Notes under the pieces: model-generated
Told to the model about the DNA's origin: nothing
The model's database searches: none
The model's input: the letters and a program-made list of their open reading frames with translations, nothing else
Assembly: GCA_946186175.1 (NCBI GenBank)
Contig: CAMHMG010000015.1
Location: forward strand, 1-21,166
From: an uncultured Clostridia bacterium
GTDB taxonomy: Bacteria > Bacillota > Clostridia > Lachnospirales > Lachnospiraceae
DNA length: 21,166 nt
Reading direction: 5' to 3'
Made by a program: the position numbers and the translations under genes
Shown here: piece by piece, positions 8,022 through 15,272 of the stretch
Numbering within the stretch: the stretch's first letter is position 1
Layout: each line of letters begins with the position of its first letter

Positions 8022-8366
8022 ATGTCAGAAAACAACAGAGGTAGTGCAATAATTGAAATTACTTTACTCATACCTGTTATATTTTTCAGTGTTTACTTTT
8101 ATATTATGAGTATGCTGTATATAACAAATAATGGTAAGGCGGCTGATGAGTTGTCTGATCAGTTATATGCAGAGGAAGGCGATGACTCAGTGAATGAGGT
8201 TGGTATTGAAACAACTGGAGAAAGGCAAAAGCAGGGTAATATCGAGATTATTAAGTGTAATGATGTTTTTGGAAATTATAATATCAGTTTTGAGTTTAGA
8301 AAATGTGCGGATAATCCGGTTAAAAATTTGAGGAGGTGGCAGTTTGTTGCAGACACAATTCGTTAG
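8022..8366 (+). CDS. Small TadE-like pseudopilin protein
   Basis: The protein has 114 residues. It opens with NNRGSAIIEITLLIPVIF and a hydrophobic helix (about 9-33), the same N-terminal pattern as the preceding TadE-like protein, and has a short polar exterior part. It is probably a minor pilus subunit or assembly factor. AAGGAGG (8005-8011) lies ten bases before the ATG. Its 3' end overlaps the next gene by 23 bp, indicating coupled translation. Confidence 0.68.
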   Translation: MSENNRGSAIIEITLLIPVIFFSVYFYIMSMLYITNNGKAADELSDQLYAEEGDDSVNEVGIETTGERQKQGNIEIIKCNDVFGNYNISFEFRKCADNPVKNLRRWQFVADTIR

Positions 8367-9684
8367 AGAAAACATGAATCAATATCTTGTTATTGAAAGA
8401 GATGGCGCTTGGGAGGACAGCTATGAAGAGAAGTTATTTGGAGTGGCAAAGGTTCCGTATTTTATGCCTTACGATATAAGACAGGTTAACGGTAGTGCAG
8501 CTTTTTACTATCATATGAGCTTCAAGACCAGTTTGAAACAAGCTTTTGAGTGTGTAGAATTTACTGTTAAAAAGGTTGATAATATTATCAGAAGTATTGT
8601 TGGAGTTCTTGAAACCTGTGACGAATTTCTAGTTGATTCAAGTAACGTACTCTTTGATTCAGAGTATGTTTTTTTTGATGTTGACACAGGACGGCTAAAG
8701 TTCTGCTATTATTATGACAAGAGCTATGGAATGACGCTCAAAGAACTTGTGATGGAGATACTTCAGCATATAGATAAAAGGAATGAGCAAGGCTCGGTAA
8801 GGCTGCTCAAATTTTATCATTTATTAACTGATCCTGATGTCAGTCCGGACAGACTTAATGCTTTTATTGGTGATAGAAATTCTATAGAGCAGACGGATAA
8901 TGCTATGGTTAAAAAGGATGAAAATGTTATATTAAAAGAAGAGGTTGATGATGGTTGTCAGGAACGGGAAAAAGAAACAAATAAAGAGTTTGGCAGTAAG
9001 AAAAGAAGACGAAAAAAGGTCACTAACATATTGAAAATATTGATGGGAGTAGCGGCAATAGCCGACATAGTATTATTTTTTGGTCTACTGTGTAATATTC
9101 TGACTTATGAGAAGATGGGGTATCTGTTTATAGGAATGGCAATACTTATAGGTTTGTTTATTATTTATATGCACTTTGAACCGGAAGAGTCTCCTGACGA
9201 TATTATGAATGAATATTCGAAATCACTAGAGGATAGTAAAAACGAGAGAATTGATCATAATATATTTGAATATCAGGAAGAAACAGTAGGTTTTATGCCG
9301 GACTATGACGGTGCGACTGTTCTGCTTAATATGGATTGTGAAGATAAAGTATCCTGTGTTCAGGAGGAATATAATGAGAGATTGTACCTGGAAGCTGCGA
9401 TTAAGGATAAGTATCTGCCCATTCACATCAATAAAAAAAGTGTTCTTTTGGGAAGTATGCAGGGCAGCTGCGATTATATTCTTGAAGAAAAGGGAATAAG
9501 TCGTCTTCATGCAAAGCTGCTTGATAAAGAAGACGGAATGTTTATTATGGATATGAACTCGACTAATGGAACTTACCTTAATGGGGAAATGCTATCAGCA
9601 GGCAGGGAGTATCAGCTCAAGGCAGGAGATCTTGTTACATTAGCTGATGTTCAGTATTATGTTATGCAGGAAGGAACACAATAA
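8344..9684 (+). CDS. DUF6382 membrane protein with C-terminal FHA domain
   Basis: The protein has 446 residues. The N-terminal ~175 residues fit DUF6382. A basic, charged linker (about 205-226) precedes two membrane segments (about 229-252 and 259-276). The C-terminus is an FHA phosphothreonine-binding domain with the conserved ISRLHA (385-390) and NSTNGTYLNG (405-414). Two threonines in the linker before it, T314 (EETVGF) and T325 (GATVLL), sit in contexts that might be kinase targets. It probably regulates or scaffolds the pilus machine through Ser/Thr phosphorylation, which is inference. The start is TTG 8344 with AGGAGG at 8331-8336, seven bases away; the first ATG (8374) has no ribosome site. 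It is the last gene of the locus. Confidence 0.82.
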   Translation: MLQTQFVRENMNQYLVIERDGAWEDSYEEKLFGVAKVPYFMPYDIRQVNGSAAFYYHMSFKTSLKQAFECVEFTVKKVDNIIRSIVGVLETCDEFLVDSSNVLFDSEYVFFDVDTGRLKFCYYYDKSYGMTLKELVMEILQHIDKRNEQGSVRLLKFYHLLTDPDVSPDRLNAFIGDRNSIEQTDNAMVKKDENVILKEEVDDGCQEREKETNKEFGSKKRRRKKVTNILKILMGVAAIADIVLFFGLLCNILTYEKMGYLFIGMAILIGLFIIYMHFEPEESPDDIMNEYSKSLEDSKNERIDHNIFEYQEETVGFMPDYDGATVLLNMDCEDKVSCVQEEYNERLYLEAAIKDKYLPIHINKKSVLLGSMQGSCDYILEEKGISRLHAKLLDKEDGMFIMDMNSTNGTYLNGEMLSAGREYQLKAGDLVTLADVQYYVMQEGTQ

Positions 9685-9748
9685 ATATACATTTTTCTAC
9701 TAATCTTGCAGTAAATGCAAGATACTACCTGAACAGTTACAAATATAC
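9683..9748 (+). repeat. 66-bp dispersed element, copy 1
   Basis: The element is bounded by AAATATAC on both sides and contains a hairpin ATCTTGCA-GTAAA-TGCAAGAT (9703-9723), then CTGAACAGTTAC (9729-9740). It matches 20646-20711 at 61 of 66 positions. Its left edge overlaps the stop codon of the FHA gene. GTAACTATTCAG (9804-9815) can nearly pair with CTGAACAGTTAC. A second hairpin CTATTTTT-AGTTGT-AAAAATAG (9748-9769) follows at once and might serve as a weak terminator. Confidence 0.85.
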
Positions 9749-9757
9749 TATTTTTAG

Positions 9758-9786
9758 TTGTAAAAATAGACATTTTCAGCTATACT
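9758..9786 (+). promoter_or_regulatory. Probable promoter of the flavodoxin/dnaX gene block
   Basis: TTGTAA (9758-9763) and TATACT (9781-9786) are separated by 17 bases. Transcription would start near 9793. The -35 box overlaps the AT-only hairpin at 9748-9769. Confidence 0.45.
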
Positions 9787-9839
9787 TATGTAGGGGAATA
9801 ATCGTAACTATTCAGTTTAATCTATATTTGAAGCAGGAG

Positions 9840-10922
9840 GTGAGAGTTACGAAGATTAACATTTATTATGGTGGACGAGGGCTGTTAGAAGACCCTACAA
9901 TATACGTTATTAATAAAATGACAGAGGTCTTAACTGAACTTCGTGTGGAGGTTGAGCGATATAATATATTCGAGGATAAGAATGCGATTGCAACACTCCC
10001 GTCTACCCTTAAAGGTGTTGATGGCGTAATTCTTGCTACAACGGTCGAATGGTTTGGTATAGGGGGATATATGCAGCAATTCCTTGATATGTGCTGGCTT
10101 TATGCAGACAAACAGGAACTGGCTCATGTGTATATGCTTCCGGTAGTTATGGCAACAACTTATGGTGAAAGGGATGCGGAACTTAATCTGGTCAAGGCAT
10201 GGGAAACTCTCGGAGGTATACCTATTACAGGACTTGTTGCCTATGTTGAGAATCTTGATGAATTTGAGAAGAATGAAAGTTATAGACATATAATTGAGAA
10301 GAAGACAGAAACCTTATACAGGACAATACATCAGAAGACAGAGAGCCTTCCGACAAGTAATCTTGCGGTTAAGACAAGCATATTAAAGACACGTACGATT
10401 GAATTGACTCCGCAGGAGAGTGAACAGCTTTCGAAGTTTGTCAGTGATGAATCATATGTCAAACAGCAGAAAGAAGATATTGAGGAGCTGTCTGCGATGT
10501 TTAAACAGATGTTGTGGACAGATGAAGAGGATGATGTTCCGGCGGAGAAAGCAAAAGAGACTGACAACGATGTACAGCTTAGTCGGGAAAAGGTTGATAA
10601 TGCCACCTCTGACAGATATGTATCAGCATTTCTTTCAGCATTTCATCCTGAGACTGATTTTTCTGCATCGTATGCGATTATTATTACTGATGAGAACAGA
10701 ATACTGCATATTGAAGTCACAGGCGATAAAATTAAAACATTCTATGCTGCAACAGAGGAAGCAGATGTGACTTTACGTACAACAACCAGAACATTAGATG
10801 ATATTTTAAAGGGTAAGTCTGCATTCCACAGGGGATTTATGGCCGGAGAAATATCAGTTAAAGGAAAGATCAAGACTATCAGGATGTTAGATGTACTCTT
10901 TCCTTTTCAAGAACTCAGATAA
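9840..10922 (+). CDS. Flavodoxin-like / SCP2-like fusion protein
   Basis: The protein has ~360 residues. Numbered from TTG 9828, the N-terminal half (8-175) looks like an NADPH-dependent FMN reductase/flavodoxin fold: INIYYGGRG at the start, then LKGVDGVILATTVEWFGIGGYMQQFLD (62-88) as the flavin-loop region. The C-terminal part (about 262-364) resembles an SCP2 sterol-carrier-like domain, with the ending GFMAGEISVKGKI. A helical, acidic linker lies between. The substrate is unknown. The start is unclear: AGGAGG (9835-9840) overlaps GTG 9840, TTG 9828 has no ribosome site, and the codon at the best spacing is ACG 9849. dnaX begins 25 bp downstream, suggesting one transcript. Confidence 0.68.
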   Translation: MRVTKINIYYGGRGLLEDPTIYVINKMTEVLTELRVEVERYNIFEDKNAIATLPSTLKGVDGVILATTVEWFGIGGYMQQFLDMCWLYADKQELAHVYMLPVVMATTYGERDAELNLVKAWETLGGIPITGLVAYVENLDEFEKNESYRHIIEKKTETLYRTIHQKTESLPTSNLAVKTSILKTRTIELTPQESEQLSKFVSDESYVKQQKEDIEELSAMFKQMLWTDEEDDVPAEKAKETDNDVQLSREKVDNATSDRYVSAFLSAFHPETDFSASYAIIITDENRILHIEVTGDKIKTFYAATEEADVTLRTTTRTLDDILKGKSAFHRGFMAGEISVKGKIKTIRMLDVLFPFQELR

Positions 10923-10947
10923 TTATAGATAGGCAGGAATTATTATC

Positions 10948-12594
10948 ATGTCATATACGGCATTATATAGGAAATGGCGGCCTGACGAATTTGAAGAAGT
11001 TAAGGGTCAGGAACATATAGTGACAACTTTAAAAAATCAAATCAAGCATGACAGGATAGGGCATGCATATATATTTCGAGGAACAAGAGGAACGGGTAAA
11101 ACAACTGTTGCAAGAATATTTGCAAAAGCAGTCAATTGTGAGCATCCGTTAGAAGATGGCAGTCCATGTAATGAATGTTCTTCGTGTAAAGCTATATCAG
11201 CCGGAAGATCGATGGATGTCAGGGAGATTGATGCTGCATCTAATAACGGTATTGATAATATAAGAGAGATTAGGGATGATGTGGCTTATCCTCCAACTGA
11301 GGGAAAGTATAAGGTATATATCATAGATGAGGCTCATCAAATTCAGGGAGCGGCGTTTAATGCTCTGCTTAAGACGCTGGAGGAGCCGCCGGCTTATGTA
11401 ATATTTATACTGGCAACAACGGATTCTCACAAGATTCCGATCACTATTTTGTCCAGGTGTCAGAAATATGATTTTAGAAGAATCAGTTTAGAGACTATTT
11501 ATGAACGATTGAAGGAACTGTTAAGCAGAGAGGGAATTAGTGCTGAAGAAAAAGCAGTGCGATATGTTGCCAAGACAGCGGATGGTTCAATGAGAGACGC
11601 GCTTAGTCTGCTTGATCAGTGCATATCATTTTATCTGGGCCAGACTTTAACATATGATAATGTTTTGGAAGTACTTGGAGTTGTCGATATTGACGTTTTT
11701 AATAGATTGACTTTAGAGGTTTCATCCGGAAAGACTATGGCGGCCCTTGAGATAATTGAAGAGGTAGTGTGGCATGGAAGCGAGCTTAATCAATTTGTTA
11801 CAGATTATACATGGTATATGCGTAATCTGATGTTGATAAAAGTTTCTGACGGAATCAATGACCAGCTGGATATGTCGACTGAGAACCTCGAAAGCATGAA
11901 GGAAGTTGCTGATAATATTGAGATGAATACACTGATGCGCAATATCCGCATTTTTTCAGAGTTATCTAGTAATATGAGATATGTGGCGCAGAAGAGGATC
12001 GCGCTTGAGATGGCGGTGATTAAGCTCACCACGCCGCAGATGGAGACGGATGAACAGTCGCTTATAGAGAGAATCAGAGTTCTTGAGGATAAGTTAAGCG
12101 AAGGCTTTGCAATGGTAACCGAGGAACAGCTTGCAATGCTTTCGGCAGGAAGAGCTTCAGAACAAAGATCTGATAACATAGATAAGGAAGAAGAGCAGGT
12201 AATAGACAGGCAGGAGATACTGCAGAGAGAATTAACTCCGGCGCAATACGAAGATTTGGGCAATATTGCTGAAGTAATCAAGAAAGTTCAAAGGGATCCT
12301 GAATTGTATGACAGAATGGGCAAGGGTTCGGCGAGCATGCTTCGTTATGCCAGTGTTAATGTTGGAACTGATCAGCAATCGCTGGTGCTTTCCTTTGACA
12401 GGTCTACGCAAGGGGAAATGGCATACCTGCATTATACGGACGGCAAGACATTGGAACTGCTCAAGGAAATTGTAGGTGAACAGACCGGAAAAAAAGTAGA
12501 TATTATCTGCAGACAAAAAGATGATTTAAGGGAAACCGATCTACACAGTATTAATCTATCAAAGATTAATATGACGGTGAGAGAGGAAGATTAG
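10948..12594 (+). CDS. dnaX: DNA polymerase III subunits gamma/tau
   Basis: The protein has 548 residues and is the clamp-loader ATPase of the replisome. Visible features are the N-terminus YTALYRKWRPDEF, Walker A GTRGTGKT (45-52), a zinc module with C64, C74, C77 and C80, Walker B IIDEAH (125-130), and the SRC sensor/arginine-finger motif (169-171). The tau extension is short, as in many Firmicutes. I saw no convincing internal frameshift signal for a separate gamma form. AGGAA (10935-10939) precedes ATG 10948. It lies upstream of ybaB and recR in the conserved order. Confidence 0.96.
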   Translation: MSYTALYRKWRPDEFEEVKGQEHIVTTLKNQIKHDRIGHAYIFRGTRGTGKTTVARIFAKAVNCEHPLEDGSPCNECSSCKAISAGRSMDVREIDAASNNGIDNIREIRDDVAYPPTEGKYKVYIIDEAHQIQGAAFNALLKTLEEPPAYVIFILATTDSHKIPITILSRCQKYDFRRISLETIYERLKELLSREGISAEEKAVRYVAKTADGSMRDALSLLDQCISFYLGQTLTYDNVLEVLGVVDIDVFNRLTLEVSSGKTMAALEIIEEVVWHGSELNQFVTDYTWYMRNLMLIKVSDGINDQLDMSTENLESMKEVADNIEMNTLMRNIRIFSELSSNMRYVAQKRIALEMAVIKLTTPQMETDEQSLIERIRVLEDKLSEGFAMVTEEQLAMLSAGRASEQRSDNIDKEEEQVIDRQEILQRELTPAQYEDLGNIAEVIKKVQRDPELYDRMGKGSASMLRYASVNVGTDQQSLVLSFDRSTQGEMAYLHYTDGKTLELLKEIVGEQTGKKVDIICRQKDDLRETDLHSINLSKINMTVREED

Positions 12595-12601
12595 CTGATA
12601 A

Positions 12602-12634
12602 GTAACTGATCAGTATAAGATACATGACAGTTAC
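12602..12634. repeat. Small hairpin in the dnaX-ybaB gap
   Basis: GTAACTG (12602-12608) pairs with CAGTTAC (12628-12634) across a 19-nt loop. The sequence GTAACTGATCAG here differs by one base from the complement of CTGAACAGTTAC, the motif in the 66-bp dispersed element. There is no T-run, so it is not a clear terminator. Confidence 0.4.
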
Positions 12635-12664
12635 GAGAATATTATAACAGGAGGACACATTATT

Positions 12665-13015
12665 ATGTCGAAGCGTGGAGGCTTTTCCGGTGGAATGCCC
12701 GGAAATATGAACAACCTGATGAAACAGGCACAGCGTATGCAGAAGCAGATGGAGGAGCAGGCAAAGGCTCTGGAGGAAAAAACATATGAGGCATCAGCCG
12801 GAGGAGGAGCAGTCAAGGTTGTTATTACAGGTAAGAAAGAGATAACAGAAGTTCATATTGATCCCGAGATAGTTGATCCGGATGACGTAGAAACCTTAGA
12901 AGATGCAATAGCTGCGGCAGTCAATGAGGCAATACGTATGCAGGATGAGGATCAAAATTCCCAAATGTCTAAGATTACCGGTGGTATGGGAGGAATGGGA
13001 GGCTTTCCGTTTTAA
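12665..13015 (+). CDS. ybaB: YbaB/EbfC family nucleoid-associated protein
   Basis: The protein has 116 residues and is a small DNA-binding dimer encoded between dnaX and recR in most bacteria. The Gly/Met-rich N-terminus (GGFSGGMPGNMNNLMKQAQR) leads into a long helix (about 14-40), then the conserved GGGAVKVVITGKKEITEVHIDPE-type strand pair split across 46-69. The tail is Gly/Met rich. AGGAGG is at 12649-12654. The stop TAA shares a base with the recR ATG (TAATG), so translation is coupled. Confidence 0.94.
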   Translation: MSKRGGFSGGMPGNMNNLMKQAQRMQKQMEEQAKALEEKTYEASAGGGAVKVVITGKKEITEVHIDPEIVDPDDVETLEDAIAAAVNEAIRMQDEDQNSQMSKITGGMGGMGGFPF

Positions 13016-13611
13016 TGGATCTATATAGTGAACAGGTTAACCGGTTAGTTGAACAGTTGGGGAGGCTTCCGGGAATTGGTAATAAATCCGCACAGCGACT
13101 TGCTTACCATATTATTAATATGCCGGAGGATCAGGTGAAGGCACTGTCAGGCGCAATAATATCAGCCAAAGAAAATGTCAGGTATTGTCAGGAATGTTAT
13201 ACACTTACTGACAGGGAGATATGTCCGATATGCTCTTCTAAGACCAGAGACAAGTCGACTATCATGGTTGTTGAAACACCAAGGGATCTGGCGGCATATG
13301 AGAAAACCGGTAAGTATGACGGTGTATATCATGTACTTCACGGAGCTATATCTCCAAAGCTTGGGATCGGACAGGATGACATTAAGCTTAAAGAATTGAT
13401 TGTCAGGTTAAGGGGAGATGTCAAGGAATTGATAATTGCCACCAATTCAGGGGTTGAAGGTGAAATAACGGCAATGTATATCAGTAAGCTTGTTAAACCT
13501 ACAGGCATTAAGGTGACAAGAATAGCATCAGGAATACCTGTGGGAGGGGATTTGGAGTATATTGATGAGGTTACTCTTCTACGTGCCTTAGAAGGACGTA
13601 CAGACATGTAG
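13015..13611 (+). CDS. recR: Recombination mediator protein RecR
   Basis: The protein has 198 residues, the usual length. In order it shows a helix-hairpin-helix (LPGIGNKSAQRLA, 18-30), a four-cysteine zinc finger (C58, C61, C70, C73), and a Toprim domain starting IMVVETPRDLAAYE (83-96). RecR works with RecO and RecF to load RecA on gapped DNA. The start overlaps the ybaB stop. Confidence 0.97.
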   Translation: MDLYSEQVNRLVEQLGRLPGIGNKSAQRLAYHIINMPEDQVKALSGAIISAKENVRYCQECYTLTDREICPICSSKTRDKSTIMVVETPRDLAAYEKTGKYDGVYHVLHGAISPKLGIGQDDIKLKELIVRLRGDVKELIIATNSGVEGEITAMYISKLVKPTGIKVTRIASGIPVGGDLEYIDEVTLLRALEGRTDM

Positions 13612-13662
13612 ATCAGCGTATAAATGTTACATTAATAACAAAATGAAAGAGAGGTATTTTTT

Positions 13663-14739
13663 ATGAAGAGAATTGGAATGTTAACAAGCGGTGGGGACTG
13701 TCAGGCACTGAATGCCACCATGAGAGGAGTTGTAAAGGGTCTGTGCAACATGTATAAGAGCGTTGAAATATACGGTTTCTTAGAGGGTTATAAGGGACTT
13801 ATACGCAACAACTACAAGCTGCTTGGTGCAGATGATTTTTCCGGAATTCTTACAAAGGGCGGCACAATTTTAGGTAGTTCGAGACAACCGTTCAAACTTA
13901 TGGGAGAGCCTACCGAGGATGGTATTAACAAGGTTAAAGCCATGAAGGAGACATATAAGAAACTCAAACTCGACTGTCTTGTTGTTTTAGGAGGTAATGG
14001 TTCGCAGAAGACAGCTAATCTGTTGAGTGACGAGGGACTTAATGTTATCGGATTGCCTAAAACAATAGATAATGATCTTTGGGGAACAGATATGACCTTT
14101 GGTTTTCAGTCAGCAGTTGATATTGCTACTGCGGCTATCGATTGCATACATACGACAGCAGCATCACATAACAGAGTATTTGTTGTTGAGATAATGGGTC
14201 ATAAGGTTGGTCATATTACATTACATGCGGGTATTGCAGGCGGAGCGGATATCATTTTACTTCCGGAGATACCTTATGATATCAATAGCGTATGTAAGGC
14301 TCTTGACAAGAGAAGCGAGCAGGGAAAAGGCTTCTCTATTATCGCTGTAGCTGAGGGTGCAATTTCCAAAGAGGATGCAGCACTTCCTAAGAAGAAGAGA
14401 AAAGAAAAGATCGCAAATCGTCCTTATCCATCTGTTGCGTATGAAATTGCAGATCAGATTAAGGATAGCTGTGGATGTGAAGTAAGGGTTGCAGTACCTG
14501 GACATACCCAGAGAGGTGGCGGACCTGATGCTTATGACAGAGTTCTTTCTTCACGTTTTGGTGCATACGCAGCGGGACTTATCAAGGAAGAGAAATATGG
14601 CCGTCTTGTAGTATTGAAGGATAATGATGTCACAGATATACCGTTGTCTGAATCTGCAGGAAAACTCAAATATGTTTCACCTGATGACAGCATAGTACAA
14701 AATGCACGCGCACTTGGTATATCATTTGGTGATGAGTAA
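13663..14739 (+). CDS. pfkA: 6-phosphofructokinase (PfkA family, atypical active site)
   Basis: The protein has 358 residues and phosphorylates fructose 6-phosphate. Motifs are the phosphate-donor loop TSGGDCQALNA (8-18), GGNGS (110-114), the catalytic PKTIDND (132-138, with D136 equal to E. coli D127), and the MGHKVGH sugar-binding region (178-184). In E. coli numbering, position 104 is Gly (ATP type), position 124 is Lys (shared with PPi enzymes and some ATP enzymes), and position 103, normally Asp, is Asn (N112). ATP use is likelier than PPi but not certain. AGAGGT precedes the ATG. It is separated from recR by 51 bp and ends at a terminator. Confidence 0.9.
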   Translation: MKRIGMLTSGGDCQALNATMRGVVKGLCNMYKSVEIYGFLEGYKGLIRNNYKLLGADDFSGILTKGGTILGSSRQPFKLMGEPTEDGINKVKAMKETYKKLKLDCLVVLGGNGSQKTANLLSDEGLNVIGLPKTIDNDLWGTDMTFGFQSAVDIATAAIDCIHTTAASHNRVFVVEIMGHKVGHITLHAGIAGGADIILLPEIPYDINSVCKALDKRSEQGKGFSIIAVAEGAISKEDAALPKKKRKEKIANRPYPSVAYEIADQIKDSCGCEVRVAVPGHTQRGGGPDAYDRVLSSRFGAYAAGLIKEEKYGRLVVLKDNDVTDIPLSESAGKLKYVSPDDSIVQNARALGISFGDE

Positions 14740-14755
14740 TATGATATAAAACATT

Positions 14756-14836
14756 CTTCCTCCATATCATCATGCCGGTTGTGTGAAGATTGCGCAGCCA
14801 ATACCGGCTGGTGAAGGAGGAAGATTTTGTTTTTTT
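14756..14836 (+). terminator. Intrinsic terminator after pfkA
   Basis: CTTCCTCC (14756-14763) pairs with GGAGGAAG (14816-14823), enclosing a second stem GCCGGT (14774-14779) with ACCGGC (14803-14808). The outer stem is followed by ATTTTGTTTTTTT (14824-14836). The stem is longer than usual and two-tiered, but the T-run makes termination likely. Confidence 0.75.
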
Positions 14837-14841
14837 ACGTA

Positions 14842-15246
14842 CTTTTCAAGCTTGATTCGTTAACTTTCATTGTAAACAGAACAGCACTAAGGTTCAGTTG
14901 CGCTCCTGTAGGAGCTTACTTCACCAAGTGCATCATGTATACATGAAAGTAAAACTCATCTACGCTTTTCAAGCTTGATTCGTTAACTTTCATTGTAAAC
15001 AGAACAGCACTAAGGTTCAGTTGCGCTCCTGTAGGAGCTTACTTCACCAAGTGCATCATGTATACATGAAAGTAAAACTCATCTACGCTTTTCAAGCTTG
15101 ATTCGTTAACTTTCATTGTAAACAGAACAGCACTAAGGTTCAGTTGCGCTCCTGTAGGAGCTTACTTCACCAAGTGCATCATGTATACATGAAAGTAAAA
15201 CTCATCTACGCTTTTCAAGCTTGATTCGTTAACTTTCATTGTAAAC
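14842..15246 (-). repeat. Tandem array of a 123-bp structured repeat (3 full copies + 36 bp)
   Basis: Full copies lie at 14842-14964, 14965-15087 and 15088-15210, with a partial copy at 15211-15246; they are identical by reading. Each unit has ACTTTCAT near its left end and ATGAAAGT about 80 bp later. Between them is a nested hairpin (GCACT/AGTGC, GGT/ACC, GCTCC-TGTA-GGAGC) and a 14-bp palindrome TCATGTATACATGA (14933-14946 in copy 1). Read on the minus strand, the ends and core match the 121-bp repeats at 6958-7199. I see no coding potential. The partial copy ends 5 bp before the extended -10 of the next gene. Confidence 0.94.
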
Positions 15247-15251
15247 GACTA

Positions 15252-15260
15252 TGATATAAT
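15252..15260 (+). promoter_or_regulatory. Extended -10 promoter candidate for the hybrid kinase
   Basis: TGATATAAT is an extended -10 box (TGnTATAAT). No good -35 lies at 16-18 bases; that position falls in the last partial repeat (ACTTTC). The predicted start near 15267 would leave almost no leader before ATG 15273 and would cut into the ribosome site GAGGGA (15262-15267), so the true promoter may lie upstream, within the repeat array. Confidence 0.35.
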
Positions 15261-15272
15261 TGAGGGATAATA

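Noticed and set aside
11805..12281. 158-codon minus-strand frame opposite dnaX
   Set aside because: Serine- and isoleucine-rich antisense translation with no ribosome site, opposite a certain gene.
12484..12494. A-rich run in dnaX as a programmed frameshift site
   Set aside because: It lies close to the end of the tau frame, lacks a clear slippery heptamer and stem-loop context, and would not give a typical gamma product.
14842..15246. CRISPR array
   Set aside because: Copies are directly adjacent 123-bp units with no unique spacers, and no cas gene is present.
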